Origin: Maribacter algarum (ex Zhang et al. 2020)
GTDB lineage: Bacteria > Bacteroidota > Bacteroidia > Flavobacteriales > Flavobacteriaceae
Reading direction: 5' to 3'
Assembly (NCBI RefSeq): GCF_005885635.1
Contig: NZ_VATY01000001.1
Coordinates: 744,001 to 808,000 of the forward strand
DNA length: 64,000 bases
Shown here: one piece after another, positions 27,163 through 35,636 of the stretch
How positions within the stretch are numbered: position 1 is the stretch's first letter
Layout of the letters: each line of letters begins with the position of its first letter
Translations under genes and position numbers: made by a program
Notes under the pieces: model-generated
What the model saw: only the letters and a program-made list of their open reading frames with translations
Told to the model about the DNA's origin: nothing
Databases searched by the model: none

Positions 27163-27549
27163 ATGAAAAAAAGAGTAACAGGTTTAGGAGGATTCTTCTT
27201 CAAATGTGAAGATCCAGACGGAATAAAGAAATGGTATAAAGAGCGATTAGGAATTCCAACGGATAATTATGGTTGGACGTTCTGGTGGAAAGACAAAGAT
27301 GGGAATGATTGCTCTACACAATGGAGCCCCATGAATGAAGACACAAAATATTTTGCGCCAAGTGAAAAGCAATTCATGATGAATTTTAGGGTTGAAAATT
27401 TAGTTGAGCTATTAGCCGTTTTGAAAAAAGAAGGTGTTACCGTGGTCGGTGAAATAGAAGAATTTGAGTATGGCAAATTTGGTTGGATTCTAGACCCCGA
27501 AGGCAATAAACTAGAGTTATGGGAGCCTATTGACAAAGCATTTCTCTGA
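27163..27549 (+). CDS. VOC family (glyoxalase-like) protein
   Basis: 128 residues from ATG 27163 (MKKRVTGLGGFFFKCEDPDGIKKWYKERLGI). The frame is open to 27124, but that would run through a dispersed hairpin repeat, so I prefer the internal start. The sequence has the VOC fold's paired beta-alpha-beta-beta-beta units: residues ~5-60 and ~72-122, ending WILDPEGNKLELWEP, where the Glu is a usual metal ligand. Substrate unknown; it could be a dioxygenase, a lyase or a resistance protein by family. It starts 40 bp after DUF1801. Confidence 0.82.
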   Translation: MKKRVTGLGGFFFKCEDPDGIKKWYKERLGIPTDNYGWTFWWKDKDGNDCSTQWSPMNEDTKYFAPSEKQFMMNFRVENLVELLAVLKKEGVTVVGEIEEFEYGKFGWILDPEGNKLELWEPIDKAFL

Positions 27550-27600
27550 TTTATAAATATTTGCTACATTTAGCAACAATAATAACCAAAAAACAATACC

Positions 27601-28140
27601 ATGTCAGAAGAAAACAAGGATTTAGGCGATATGGCCGATGATGCGATGGATAGTGCTAAAGAAGGAGCAGAAAATCTAGCGGATAAGGCTGAAGATGCTT
27701 TTGATTCCGCTAAAGAGAAGGCAAGCGAGTTAGGAGATAAAGCAAGTGAGAAGTTTGATGATGCAAAAGAAGCTACTAAGGAGTTCGCCGAAGATGCTAA
27801 GGAAGCAGCAAGTGATTTTGCGGATGATGCAAAGAAGACCGCAAATGAATTTGCGGATAGTGCCAAAGAGGCCTTCAACACTTCATCAACAGAAAACAAA
27901 AAAATGCTTGCCGGTATACTAGCGATTGTATTAGGTTCACTTGGAATTCACAAGTTCATCCTAGGATATCAAAAAGAAGGAATTATTATGCTAATTCTTG
28001 GTATTTTAGGTTTTTTCACCTGTGGAATAACCTCGATGATTTCATGGATTGTCGGTCTTGTAGAAGGTATTATGTATCTCACAAAGTCGGATGAAGAATT
28101 TTACAATACCTATCAAGCAGGTCAGAAACCTTGGTTCTAA
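27601..28140 (+). CDS. TM2-domain protein with LEA-like amphipathic N-terminus
   Basis: 179 residues. Residues ~8-92 are a charged low-complexity helix of repeated 11-residue-type units (AKEGAENLADK, AKEKASELGDK, AKEATKEFAED, AKEAASDFADD), like group 3 LEA proteins and other amphipathic helices that lie on membranes or are disordered until dried. Residues ~98-179 form a TM2 domain with two hydrophobic helices (MLAGILAIVLGSLGIHKFILG and IIMLILGILGFFTCGI). A hairpin TTGCTA/TAGCAA (27561-27576) lies upstream and a terminator downstream, so it is a single-gene unit. A role in membrane stress tolerance is inference. Confidence 0.78.
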   Translation: MSEENKDLGDMADDAMDSAKEGAENLADKAEDAFDSAKEKASELGDKASEKFDDAKEATKEFAEDAKEAASDFADDAKKTANEFADSAKEAFNTSSTENKKMLAGILAIVLGSLGIHKFILGYQKEGIIMLILGILGFFTCGITSMISWIVGLVEGIMYLTKSDEEFYNTYQAGQKPWF

Positions 28141-28150
28141 TTAATTAAAG

Positions 28151-28181
28151 AAAGTCAGATTTTTTGAGTTTGACTTTTTTT
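28151..28181 (+). terminator. Rho-independent terminator after TM2 gene
   Basis: AAAGTCA (28151-28157) pairs with TGACTTT (28171-28177) across a 13-nt loop, followed by a T run. It separates the TM2 gene from the arsenic operon. Confidence 0.7.
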
Positions 28182-28199
28182 ATATTATTTATTATCGTA

Positions 28200-28211
28200 A
28201 TATTGCAATAT
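28200..28211. promoter_or_regulatory. Candidate ArsR operator
   Basis: ATATTGCAATAT is a perfect 12-bp palindrome 11 bp before the arsR ATG. ArsR/SmtB regulators bind short A+T-rich dyads overlapping their own promoters, so this is the best operator candidate. Binding is not shown by sequence alone. Confidence 0.55.
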
Positions 28212-28222
28212 ATAAATATGTA

Positions 28223-28546
28223 ATGGGAATTACCAAGACACAAATATTCAATAACAGACAAAATGAATTGGCTACAATCTTTAAAGTATTGGCCAATCCA
28301 GCACGCATTGCTATTCTACAGTATATAAGTGGGCAGAAGGCCTGTATTTGCAATGATATTGTTGATGAAATTGGGCTCGCCCAGCCCACAATTTCCCAAC
28401 ATCTGAAAGAATTGAAAAGTATTCATTTGATAAAAGGTGCAATTGATGGAAAAAAAGTCTGCTATTGTATCAACCTTGAAAAATGGAAGGAAATACAAGA
28501 CCTCTTAAACTCCTTCTTTGATAAAACTAAATTTAATTGTTGTTAA
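28223..28546 (+). CDS. arsR: ArsR-family transcriptional regulator
   Basis: 107 residues. The winged-helix fold is clear: FKVLANPARIAILQYIS, then the recognition helix LAQPTISQHLKELKSIHLIKG and a wing IDGKKVCYCI. Thiols suited to As(III) are present: CIC at residues ~40-42 (KACICNDIV), CYC in the wing and a C-terminal Cys-Cys. It should repress its operon until metalloid binds. It is first of five co-directional genes with short spacers (9, 27, 1 and 8 nt), and a perfect palindrome lies just upstream. Confidence 0.87.
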   Translation: MGITKTQIFNNRQNELATIFKVLANPARIAILQYISGQKACICNDIVDEIGLAQPTISQHLKELKSIHLIKGAIDGKKVCYCINLEKWKEIQDLLNSFFDKTKFNCC

Positions 28547-28555
28547 AATATAATT

Positions 28556-29044
28556 ATGAAAACAAACGAACTTTTATCCCTTTTGAAAGACAATCCAGGT
28601 AAAATACTATTGTTTGAATACAAACCGAACAGCTTCATAAGATCAAACTATCACATCACAGAAATCAAAAATATTACGGTTGATTCTGTTGATTGTGGTG
28701 CAAAAACTGATTTCTGGAAGGAAACAATCATCCAACTGTGGGAAGACCCGAATGAAATAGATACCGAAGGCACCATGACAGCTTTCAAAGCCTTAGGTAT
28801 TCTAAATAAAGTTGACTCTATAAAACCTATGGAGAGAGAAGTTGAAGTAAAATTCGAATATAGCAATCCCAATTTTCATATGGCGCAACTCTTTGTAAAT
28901 GATGTTGAACTATCAGAAGACAGAATCATAATGAAGTTAGGTGTTGAGCAAACAGATTGTAAGGCAAAAGAAACTTGTGGGGTTACTGTAGAAGCCAGTG
29001 CTCAAGAAAGTAATTCCTGTGCTCCAGGAAGCGGATGTTGCTAA
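28556..29044 (+). CDS. DUF6428-type protein of the arsenic operon
   Basis: 162 residues. No catalytic motif is obvious. It starts MKTNELLSLLKDNPGKILLFEYKPNSFIRSNYHITEIKN, as in DUF6428 proteins that I recall near arsR in Bacteroidota. The last ~35 residues are Cys-rich: TDCKAKETCGV, then NSCAPGSGCC. Five Cys in this tail, including a terminal Cys-Cys, look suited to metalloid binding, perhaps as a chaperone or scavenger. It lies 9 bp after arsR. Family naming is from memory, function inferred. Confidence 0.62.
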   Translation: MKTNELLSLLKDNPGKILLFEYKPNSFIRSNYHITEIKNITVDSVDCGAKTDFWKETIIQLWEDPNEIDTEGTMTAFKALGILNKVDSIKPMEREVEVKFEYSNPNFHMAQLFVNDVELSEDRIIMKLGVEQTDCKAKETCGVTVEASAQESNSCAPGSGCC

Positions 29045-29071
29045 TTAATAACTAACTAAAACCAAAGTATT

Positions 29072-29644
29072 ATGGATATTCTATTTTATTTAGCGACCGC
29101 CAGTTTGATTCTCTTTATGTTGCTGGCGACTTACGACGGGTTCTATCTCCACATCTGGAAATATAGACTTTTTGATAGAGAAGAAAGCCTATTTGAACAT
29201 AAGACGCATACGGTTAGAGCCATTTTGTTTCCATTGATTGTTTGGTTATTGTTTATAAACGAAACCAGCTTTTCATTTTTCTTAACTGGAATTGCTCTGG
29301 TAGTTATAGACATCATTGTATTAGGCATAGACGCATATCATGAAAAGGAAAGCAGAAGCTTTATGGGCGGACTACCCAAATGGGAATATATCGTACATCT
29401 TTTTGCCAATGCCTTTCATTTTTCGGCAATTATTCTTGTTTTAGCTTTACGTCTAGATATCTCCGAAGGAGCTATGCTTTTTGTGGATTCCATCGCAGTA
29501 TCTCAAGCCAATACACTGTTTCAATTTGTTTCGGTAAACGTTATTCCCGGTGCGACAATCTTGGCCTTATTGCATTTCATTCTAATGCTAAAAAAACCAA
29601 AGAATATTTGGCTAAATTACCGTTCAAAAGTAACTTGCTGCTAG
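29072..29644 (+). CDS. Multi-pass membrane protein of the arsenic operon
   Basis: 190 residues, unrecognised family. Five predicted transmembrane helices, about residues 3-22, 46-64, 67-87, 108-128 and 152-172, with short charged loops (HEKESRSFMGGLPKWEY) and a Lys-rich C-terminal tail ending TCC. It lies between the DUF6428 gene and an arsN1-like gene, 1 nt before the latter, so it belongs to the operon. It does not look like ArsB or Acr3, which have about ten helices. It might take part in metalloid handling at the membrane; that is inference. Confidence 0.6.
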   Translation: MDILFYLATASLILFMLLATYDGFYLHIWKYRLFDREESLFEHKTHTVRAILFPLIVWLLFINETSFSFFLTGIALVVIDIIVLGIDAYHEKESRSFMGGLPKWEYIVHLFANAFHFSAIILVLALRLDISEGAMLFVDSIAVSQANTLFQFVSVNVIPGATILALLHFILMLKKPKNIWLNYRSKVTCC

Positions 29645-29645
29645 T

Positions 29646-30146
29646 ATGCCTAAAGATATAAACACCAGAAAAATGGAAGCTTCTGATTGGGATGCAGTTT
29701 CCAAAATTTACACCGAAGGTATTGCTACGGGTTTTGCTACTTTCGAAACAAGCATACCAACTTATGAAGCGTGGGATGCAGCTCATATGCAGACCTGTAG
29801 ACTTGTCGCTGTTACAGGTAATACAATTCTCGGCTGGGCCGCACTATCCCCAGTTTCCAGTAGATGTGTTTATGGAGGAATCGGAGAAGTAAGTGTCTAC
29901 GTTAGCTCTAATGCTCGTGGTAAAGGTGTTGGTAAACTTTTAATGCAAACCTTGATTCAAGAAAGTGAAGCAGAAGGCCTTTGGACTATTCAGTCAGGAA
30001 TTTTCCCAGAAAACGAAGGAAGTATTGAACTCCATAAAAAGATGGGCTTCCGATATATCGGCAAACGTGAACGAGTTGGCAAATTGGATGGTGTTTGGAA
30101 AGATAATTTGCTTTTCGAGAGAAGAAGTGAAACAGTTGGCACATAG
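29646..30146 (+). CDS. GNAT N-acetyltransferase, ArsN1-like
   Basis: 166 residues. Acetyl-CoA-binding motif A is EVSVYVSSNARGKGVGKLLMQTLI (residues ~79-102), with the R-G-K-G-V-G-K loop; NEGSIELHKKMGFRYIGKRERVGKLDGVWKDNLLFER is the usual C-terminal pattern of the phosphinothricin acetyltransferase family. In arsenic operons this type is ArsN1, which acetylates the antibiotic arsinothricin. Whether it acts on arsinothricin, phosphinothricin or another amine cannot be told from sequence. The start is 1 nt after the upstream stop. Confidence 0.77.
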   Translation: MPKDINTRKMEASDWDAVSKIYTEGIATGFATFETSIPTYEAWDAAHMQTCRLVAVTGNTILGWAALSPVSSRCVYGGIGEVSVYVSSNARGKGVGKLLMQTLIQESEAEGLWTIQSGIFPENEGSIELHKKMGFRYIGKRERVGKLDGVWKDNLLFERRSETVGT

Positions 30147-30154
30147 AAAAAGAG

Positions 30155-30781
30155 ATGGCAGAAGAACCAGTATTTCCTGAGATAGGACAGACTATCTCAT
30201 CTTTGGATATCGACCAAATTTCTGAAGGTCGAAAAGAAGTCTTAAACCCTTTGGTAAATTATATCAAAGAGAGAATAGCGAACAAAAAAGCAATCGCACT
30301 AAATTTCATTTGTACGCACAACTCAAGAAGAAGCCATCTATCGCAGGTTTGGGCACAAACTTTAGCACATTATACAGGTATTAAAAATATCGCTTGCTAC
30401 TCCGGTGGTACCGAAGCTACAGCCATGTTTCCTATGGCCGCTGAAACCCTAAAAAATCATGGTTTTATGATTGCTAAATTATCTGTAACGGACAATCCTG
30501 TTTATAGTGTTAAGTATTCGGCAAACTCGCATCCTATTGTTGGTTTTTCTAAAACCTTCGATGATGATTTTAATCCTAAATCAAATTTCGCAGCCATAAT
30601 GACTTGCTCATCAGCTGATAAAGGTTGTCCGTTTGTGGGAGGTTCTGATGGTCGTTTTCAGATAACTTTTGAAGATCCAAAAGCCTTTGACAATACACCT
30701 CAGCAAAAAGAAAAATATCGCGAAAGAAGTCTTCAAATTGCAACAGAATTGTTGTACGTAATGAAGCAAGCTGTGGAGTAG
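30155..30781 (+). CDS. arsC: ArsC-like low-molecular-weight phosphatase/arsenate reductase
   Basis: 208 residues. The P-loop C-x5-R is seen as ICTHNSRRS, Cys53 to Arg59, in place of the usual start of LMW phosphatases; it would bind arsenate. A second Cys pair, MTCSSADKGCPF near residues 150-157, could provide the redox partner thiols used by the thioredoxin-linked reductases, with conserved Asp in ADKG. Length exceeds the ~130-140 residues of classic ArsC. It is last in the operon, 8 bp after the acetyltransferase gene. The name is based on context plus P-loop; a phosphatase role is possible. Confidence 0.75.
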   Translation: MAEEPVFPEIGQTISSLDIDQISEGRKEVLNPLVNYIKERIANKKAIALNFICTHNSRRSHLSQVWAQTLAHYTGIKNIACYSGGTEATAMFPMAAETLKNHGFMIAKLSVTDNPVYSVKYSANSHPIVGFSKTFDDDFNPKSNFAAIMTCSSADKGCPFVGGSDGRFQITFEDPKAFDNTPQQKEKYRERSLQIATELLYVMKQAVE

Positions 30782-30799
30782 AATAGACGAAGGAATTGA

Positions 30800-32617
30800 C
30801 TAAGCATTCCCGTTCTGGTAAGCCTCGGTAAATTTGCGTTCCAACTCTGCTTGAAACTCTTCCATAACCGGTTTTACTGTACTCTCAGGAAGATCCGCAA
30901 TTTTGATATACATTAATCCGTCTACCGAGTTATTAAAAAGTGGATCTACATTAAACGCAATCACTTTTGCATTCTGCTTAATATACTTCTTAATCAAAAC
31001 AGGCAAACGAAGATTACCAGGCTCAACTTCATTAATAAGTCGGTCAAACTTATTTAAATCAGACTGAGTCTCATCGAATACAAATTCTTTATCGGCATCA
31101 TTCAGCTTCACCTTGAACTCCTTTTTAGGACGGATGTATTGTGCCACATAAGGATCCCAATAATGCGATTTCATAAACTCAATCATAAGGGATTTCGAGA
31201 AGTTCGAAAACTGGTTACTGATACTTACACCACCGATTAAATACTTATGCTCAGGATGTCGAAGGGTGGTATGAACAATACCCTTCCAAAGTAAAAATAA
31301 TGGCATCGGCTTTTGTTGATACTCTTTGATGATATAGGCACGACCCATCTCAATCGACTGTTGCATCATACTAAAAAGTTCAGGCTCAAACCGGAATAAA
31401 TCCTGCAAGTAAAAACCATCTATTCCGTACTTTGCGAAAATCTCAGCGCCCAGTCCCATGCGGTAGGCTCCAGCAATCACTTTTGCTTGGTTATCCCAAA
31501 GAAACATATGATGGTAATAGGCATCAAATTTATCAATGTCAATGGAGTTATTGGTTCCTTCCCCTATCTCACGAAAAGTGATTTCACGTTGTCGCCCTAT
31601 CTCCTTTAATGTAAATGGCATTTCGTTCGCAGGAGCTAAAAAGACTTCATAGTTCTTGCTCTGCAACATTCTTCTATCCTTTTCAATCAGCTTTTCAATC
31701 TCGCCTTCAATCACCTCCGTGCGCACAGCCGTAACAATCTTTCTAGGTTGCTTGGGAAGTTTTAAAGTTGTCGGAATTTGATCTATCAAACGTTCTTTGG
31801 CATATGCGTTCGCCAAGATATAGGTCTTCTTTCGAAGCAAATCACCAAAATCTTCGAAGCTACTTTGTTCTTGTTGTGTTTTCACAGTTATGGGCTGCCC
31901 AATACGCACCTTTATTGGACGATTCCTTTGCGTATATACTTCAGAAGGTATCTTCGCTGTGCGGAAAATATCACTGATTTTAGCCAAGCGATAAAAAAGC
32001 TTACTATTTCGAGCATGAAAGTAAATGGGAACCACGGGCACTTCGGCTTTCCGAATTAGTTTTAAGGCAGCTTCCTCCCATTGCTTATCTACTAAAAGTT
32101 TTCCCTCCTTATGCGTTGAAACTTCTCCTGCCGGGAATATCCCCAAAGGATGACCATCTTTTAAATGTTGTAGGGCACTTTTGAAACCGGCAATGCTACT
32201 TCTAACATCCTTTCTATCTTCAAATGGATTTACGGGAATAATATAAGGTTCGATGGGCACCATGCGTTGTAATAGAAAATTCGCCATGATTTTATAATCT
32301 GACCTTTGACCAAGCAATAGTCTAAAGAGCAGTATGCCATCAATAGCACCCAAGGGATGGTTTGAGATGGTTATGTAAGGTCCCTCTTTGGGCAATCGTT
32401 TAAAATCTTCCTCGGGAATCTCAAAGTCAATTTCATAATGCTTGAGAATAGCATCGGCATATTCCTTTGCTTCAAGATGCTTTACACTATCGTAAAATCT
32501 GTTGATGCTAGATATTCGAGTAACCTTCATCAAAAACCAGCCGATAAAGGTGCCGAAAAAGCCATACTTATCGAGATTGATGGCTTTGGCCAATTCTTTA
32601 GCGGTCACTAAACCCAT
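30800..32617 (-). CDS. olsF: OlsF-like bifunctional acyltransferase
   Basis: 605 residues. The N-terminal half is a PlsC-type acyltransferase: SNHPLGAIDG with His87 and Asp93, and FPAGEVSTHKEGK as the second block. The C-terminal half (~300-560) is a GNAT-like N-acyltransferase resembling OlsB, with YRMGLGAEIFAKYGIDGFYLQDLFRF and KYLIGGVSISNQFS. The fusion matches OlsF, which makes ornithine-type aminolipids in one polypeptide; in Bacteroidota related enzymes make glycine or ornithine lipids. It lies on the inner-membrane face. Gene stands alone on the minus strand, convergent with the arsenic operon. The lipid product is inferred. Confidence 0.78.
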   Translation of the reverse strand: MGLVTAKELAKAINLDKYGFFGTFIGWFLMKVTRISSINRFYDSVKHLEAKEYADAILKHYEIDFEIPEEDFKRLPKEGPYITISNHPLGAIDGILLFRLLLGQRSDYKIMANFLLQRMVPIEPYIIPVNPFEDRKDVRSSIAGFKSALQHLKDGHPLGIFPAGEVSTHKEGKLLVDKQWEEAALKLIRKAEVPVVPIYFHARNSKLFYRLAKISDIFRTAKIPSEVYTQRNRPIKVRIGQPITVKTQQEQSSFEDFGDLLRKKTYILANAYAKERLIDQIPTTLKLPKQPRKIVTAVRTEVIEGEIEKLIEKDRRMLQSKNYEVFLAPANEMPFTLKEIGRQREITFREIGEGTNNSIDIDKFDAYYHHMFLWDNQAKVIAGAYRMGLGAEIFAKYGIDGFYLQDLFRFEPELFSMMQQSIEMGRAYIIKEYQQKPMPLFLLWKGIVHTTLRHPEHKYLIGGVSISNQFSNFSKSLMIEFMKSHYWDPYVAQYIRPKKEFKVKLNDADKEFVFDETQSDLNKFDRLINEVEPGNLRLPVLIKKYIKQNAKVIAFNVDPLFNNSVDGLMYIKIADLPESTVKPVMEEFQAELERKFTEAYQNGNA

Positions 32618-32737
32618 TCATGATTAATTTAGGTAACGGTAAATATAGGAAAATCCCCATTTGAGGGGTGCATTTTAACACTTTCAAAGACAAGTCCATT
32701 TTAAAATGGTTGCCTGCCAAAATGTTAAACCCAGGAA

Positions 32738-33988
32738 TTATTTGATTACAAATTGAACGGTTTCTTTGCCTCGTTGCTCTAGAAGGACTTCATGTCCGTT
32801 TAAAAGAGATTCTATTGCTTTGCTATTGAAGTGGCGAATGGTGTATAATGAAACATCCTCTTGACAAGTGACTTTGAATCTACTTTTCAAGTTATTCAGA
32901 AGTTCTTCAAGTCTGCCAAATTTGTTATCGACACATACCGAAAAACTAATTGCGGAATTCTGAATTAAATCGACTTTCATCTTATACTCGTGAAACATTT
33001 TGAAAAGCTCACTGATACTATCTTCCACGATAAAGGAAAAGTCCAAAGAAGAAAGTTTCATCAACACCTGATTCTTTTTTACTATGAAACAAGGTACTTC
33101 CGGTTCGATTCCAATTCCTTTACCAACTGTTGTTCCTGCATTTTTTGGATTAATAAAGGACTTCACATGCAAAGGAATCTCTTTGCCCTGAAGCGGTTGT
33201 AAAGTTTTTGGGTGGATAACAGAGGCACCATAAAATGCAAGTTCAATTGCCTCTCGATAAGATATATTATTCAATAATTGGGTTTCTTCGAAATATCTGG
33301 GATCAGCATTTAAAACCCCGGGGACATCTTTCCAAATCGTAACCGAACTGGCGTTAAGACAATAGGCTAAAATTGCTGCTGTGTAATCTGAACCTTCTCG
33401 GCCTAAAGTTGTGGTAAAATTGTTGTTATCACTACCTAAAAACCCTTGTGTGATATTAAGAATAGTGCGATTTATAATGCTGGAAACATTATTTTGTGTC
33501 TTGTCCCAATCTACAGTTGTATCCCTATAACTATCATCAGTTTTTATAAGTTCTCGAACATCTAACCAATTATTCTTCAATCCTATTTCATTCAAATATT
33601 CACTAATGATTGAAGTTGAAACCAACTCACCATACCCTACTACTTGGTCATATACAAAGTTGTAGTTTGGCGATTTGTTCCAAGCCAAAAACCCTTGTAC
33701 TTCATCAAAAAGTGCTTTCACTTTTTTAAAAATAGGATGCTTGTCATTTGGGAATAATTGTGACAAAATAGTATTGTGATAGTTGACCACCTCTTGAACA
33801 GAATTCGCAATCTCAATTTTATCATTGAAATATGCATCGACCACAGCTTCCATCGCATTTGTGGTCTTTCCCATGGCAGATACAACGACTAAGGTGTTTT
33901 CATGCCCTACTTCTTGTAAAACCTTTGCAACATTTTTAACCCCATCCGCATCTTTAACCGATGCTCCTCCAAATTTGAATACTCTCAT
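32738..33988 (-). CDS. lysC: Aspartate kinase (monofunctional)
   Basis: 416 residues. Phosphorylates aspartate, first step to lysine, threonine and methionine. The N-terminal KFGGASVKDADGVKNV and the catalytic-site segment TTLGREGSDYTAAILAYCL (around residue 193-212) are diagnostic; the C-terminal ~120 residues form ACT domains (VLMKLSSLDFSFIVEDSISELF) for allosteric feedback. No homoserine dehydrogenase is fused. It begins 5 bp after the stop of a GNAT gene on the same strand, so they probably form one unit. Confidence 0.94.
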   Translation of the reverse strand: MRVFKFGGASVKDADGVKNVAKVLQEVGHENTLVVVSAMGKTTNAMEAVVDAYFNDKIEIANSVQEVVNYHNTILSQLFPNDKHPIFKKVKALFDEVQGFLAWNKSPNYNFVYDQVVGYGELVSTSIISEYLNEIGLKNNWLDVRELIKTDDSYRDTTVDWDKTQNNVSSIINRTILNITQGFLGSDNNNFTTTLGREGSDYTAAILAYCLNASSVTIWKDVPGVLNADPRYFEETQLLNNISYREAIELAFYGASVIHPKTLQPLQGKEIPLHVKSFINPKNAGTTVGKGIGIEPEVPCFIVKKNQVLMKLSSLDFSFIVEDSISELFKMFHEYKMKVDLIQNSAISFSVCVDNKFGRLEELLNNLKSRFKVTCQEDVSLYTIRHFNSKAIESLLNGHEVLLEQRGKETVQFVIK

Positions 33989-33993
33989 AAATA

Positions 33994-34470
33994 CTATCTA
34001 TTCTCTAAAAAAGCTTGCATTCCCTTTTCATCAAGCTGAACCACATCCCAGTCGCGCATTACACGCGCACCTTTCTTTTCATAAAAGGTTATAGCGGGTT
34101 CATTCCAATCAAGCACTTCCCAACTGATACGTTTTACACCTAAGCTGTTTCCATATTTGACGACTTCAGTTAGTAATGCGCTGCCCAAACCACTTCCTCT
34201 CATTTGCTCCGTGACAATCAAGTCTTCCAAGTGAATAACCGGACCTTTCCAAGTAGAGTATCTTGGATAAACCAAGGCCATTCCGACAATTGAATCATCT
34301 GTTTCAGCAACAAAGCACTGAAAAAGTTTTTCGTTACCAAAACCATCTCTAATAAGGTCTTCGGAAGATACTTCTACTGCATTGACTTCCTTTTCGAAAG
34401 ATGCCAATTCTTGAATAAGATGTAATACCTGTGGCATGTCATCTGCCCTTGCTTCTCGAATTCTGTACAT
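33994..34470 (-). CDS. GNAT family N-acetyltransferase
   Basis: 158 residues. It begins MYRIREARADDMPQVLHLIQELASFEKEVNAVEVSSEDLIRDGFG, which matches the spermidine/diamine N-acetyltransferase-like branch, with motif A LEDLIVTEQMRGSGLGSALLTEVVKYG (residues ~70-96, R-G-x-G-L-G) and ISWEVLDWNEPAITFYEKKGA near the end. A polyamine or small amine substrate is possible, but not shown. It is immediately upstream of lysC (5 bp gap). Confidence 0.86.
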   Translation of the reverse strand: MYRIREARADDMPQVLHLIQELASFEKEVNAVEVSSEDLIRDGFGNEKLFQCFVAETDDSIVGMALVYPRYSTWKGPVIHLEDLIVTEQMRGSGLGSALLTEVVKYGNSLGVKRISWEVLDWNEPAITFYEKKGARVMRDWDVVQLDEKGMQAFLENR

Positions 34471-34581
34471 AATTGTTACAAATAAAACACGAAGTTATAA
34501 ATTTAAACAATGAAACTAATGGTAAAGCGTTATAGTTTCACAAAATAGGTGATCTTTGCATCAAAATAAACAAACCCATAA

Positions 34582-35592
34582 ATGTTACGTAAAAAGAATA
34601 AGACACTAGGAGAATTTATTATTGAAAATCAATCTTCTTTTCAATATTCTTCAGGTGAACTTTCTAAACTCATCAATGCTATTCGTCTGGCGGCCAAAGT
34701 TGTAAACCATGAAGTAAATAAGGCTGGTCTTGTAGATGTGTTGGGAGCAGCAGGAGACACCAATATTCAAGGCGAGGATCAGCAAAAATTAGATGTTCTT
34801 GCTAATGAAAAGTTCATTCAAACACTTAAAAACAGGGAGATTGTTTGCGGAATCGCCTCTGAAGAAGAAGATGATTTTATTAGTATTAATAGTAACGATG
34901 AGCAACATCAAAATAAGTACGTGGTTTTAATAGATCCTTTGGATGGATCATCGAATATTGATGTAAATGTATCTGTGGGAACTATTTTCTCCATCTACAG
35001 AAGGGTTACTCCTGTCGGAACTCCTGTTACTCTAGAAGATTTTCTGCAACCCGGAAATCAACAAGTTGCCGCTGGCTATGTGGTCTATGGAACATCGACC
35101 ATGTTGGTGTATACCACAGGAGATGGTGTTAACGGATTTACATTAAACCCAGCGATTGGAACTTTTTATCTTTCTCATCCTAATATGCAATTTCCTGAAA
35201 AGGGTAAAATATACTCTGTCAATGAAGGCAATTATGTGCATTTTCATCGAGGTGTAAAAGACTACATCAAATATTGCCAACAGGAGGAAGACGACCGGCC
35301 TTACACCTCTAGATACATTGGTTCTTTGGTATCTGATTTTCATAGAAACATGATTAAAGGTGGTATTTATATGTACCCTAAAAGCAGCGTCACGCAAAGC
35401 GGAAAGCTTCGTTTATTATATGAGTGTAACCCTATGGCTTTTATTGCTGAGCAGGCTAATGGCTTGGCCATTGGTGGCAAATCACGTATAATGGATATTC
35501 AACCAACAGAATTACATCAAAGAGTACCCTTTTTCTGCGGAAGTAGAAAGATGGTAGAAAAGCTTCAAGAGTTTTTAGAGAAATATCATTAA
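34582..35592 (+). CDS. fbp: Class 1 fructose-1,6-bisphosphatase
   Basis: 336 residues. Hydrolyses fructose 1,6-bisphosphate in gluconeogenesis. Metal-binding segments are visible: EEEDDF near residue 94 and the signature [27 protein letters not shown] (residues ~115-141). [11 protein letters not shown] and the sugar-binding [22 protein letters not shown] segments (~260-296) complete the class I enzyme. Length is standard. It ends at a strong bidirectional terminator shared with the convergent TerB gene. Confidence 0.96.
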   Translation: MLRKKNKTLGEFIIENQSSFQYSSGELSKLINAIRLAAKVVNHEVNKAGLVDVLGAAGDTNIQGEDQQKLDVLANEKFIQTLKNREIVCGIASEEEDDFISINSNDEQHQNKYVVLIDPLDGSSNIDVNVSVGTIFSIYRRVTPVGTPVTLEDFLQPGNQQVAAGYVVYGTSTMLVYTTGDGVNGFTLNPAIGTFYLSHPNMQFPEKGKIYSVNEGNYVHFHRGVKDYIKYCQQEEDDRPYTSRYIGSLVSDFHRNMIKGGIYMYPKSSVTQSGKLRLLYECNPMAFIAEQANGLAIGGKSRIMDIQPTELHQRVPFFCGSRKMVEKLQEFLEKYH

Positions 35593-35620
35593 AAAAGGGG
35601 AGCAATTGCTCCCCTTTTTT
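35591..35620. terminator. Bidirectional terminator between fbp and terB-like gene
   Basis: A 30-bp perfect palindrome: six A, GGGGAGCAATTGCTCCCC, six T. It lies at the end of fbp (+) and 17 bp after the convergent terB-like gene (-), serving both. Confidence 0.9.
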
Positions 35621-35636
35621 CTGAATGTTTTAAAGC

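Noticed and set aside
32696-32709. Palindrome CCATTTTAAAATGG after lysC as a terminator
   Set aside because: It has no T tract in the minus-strand direction and is A+T-rich enough to arise by chance, so it is not listed as a terminator.
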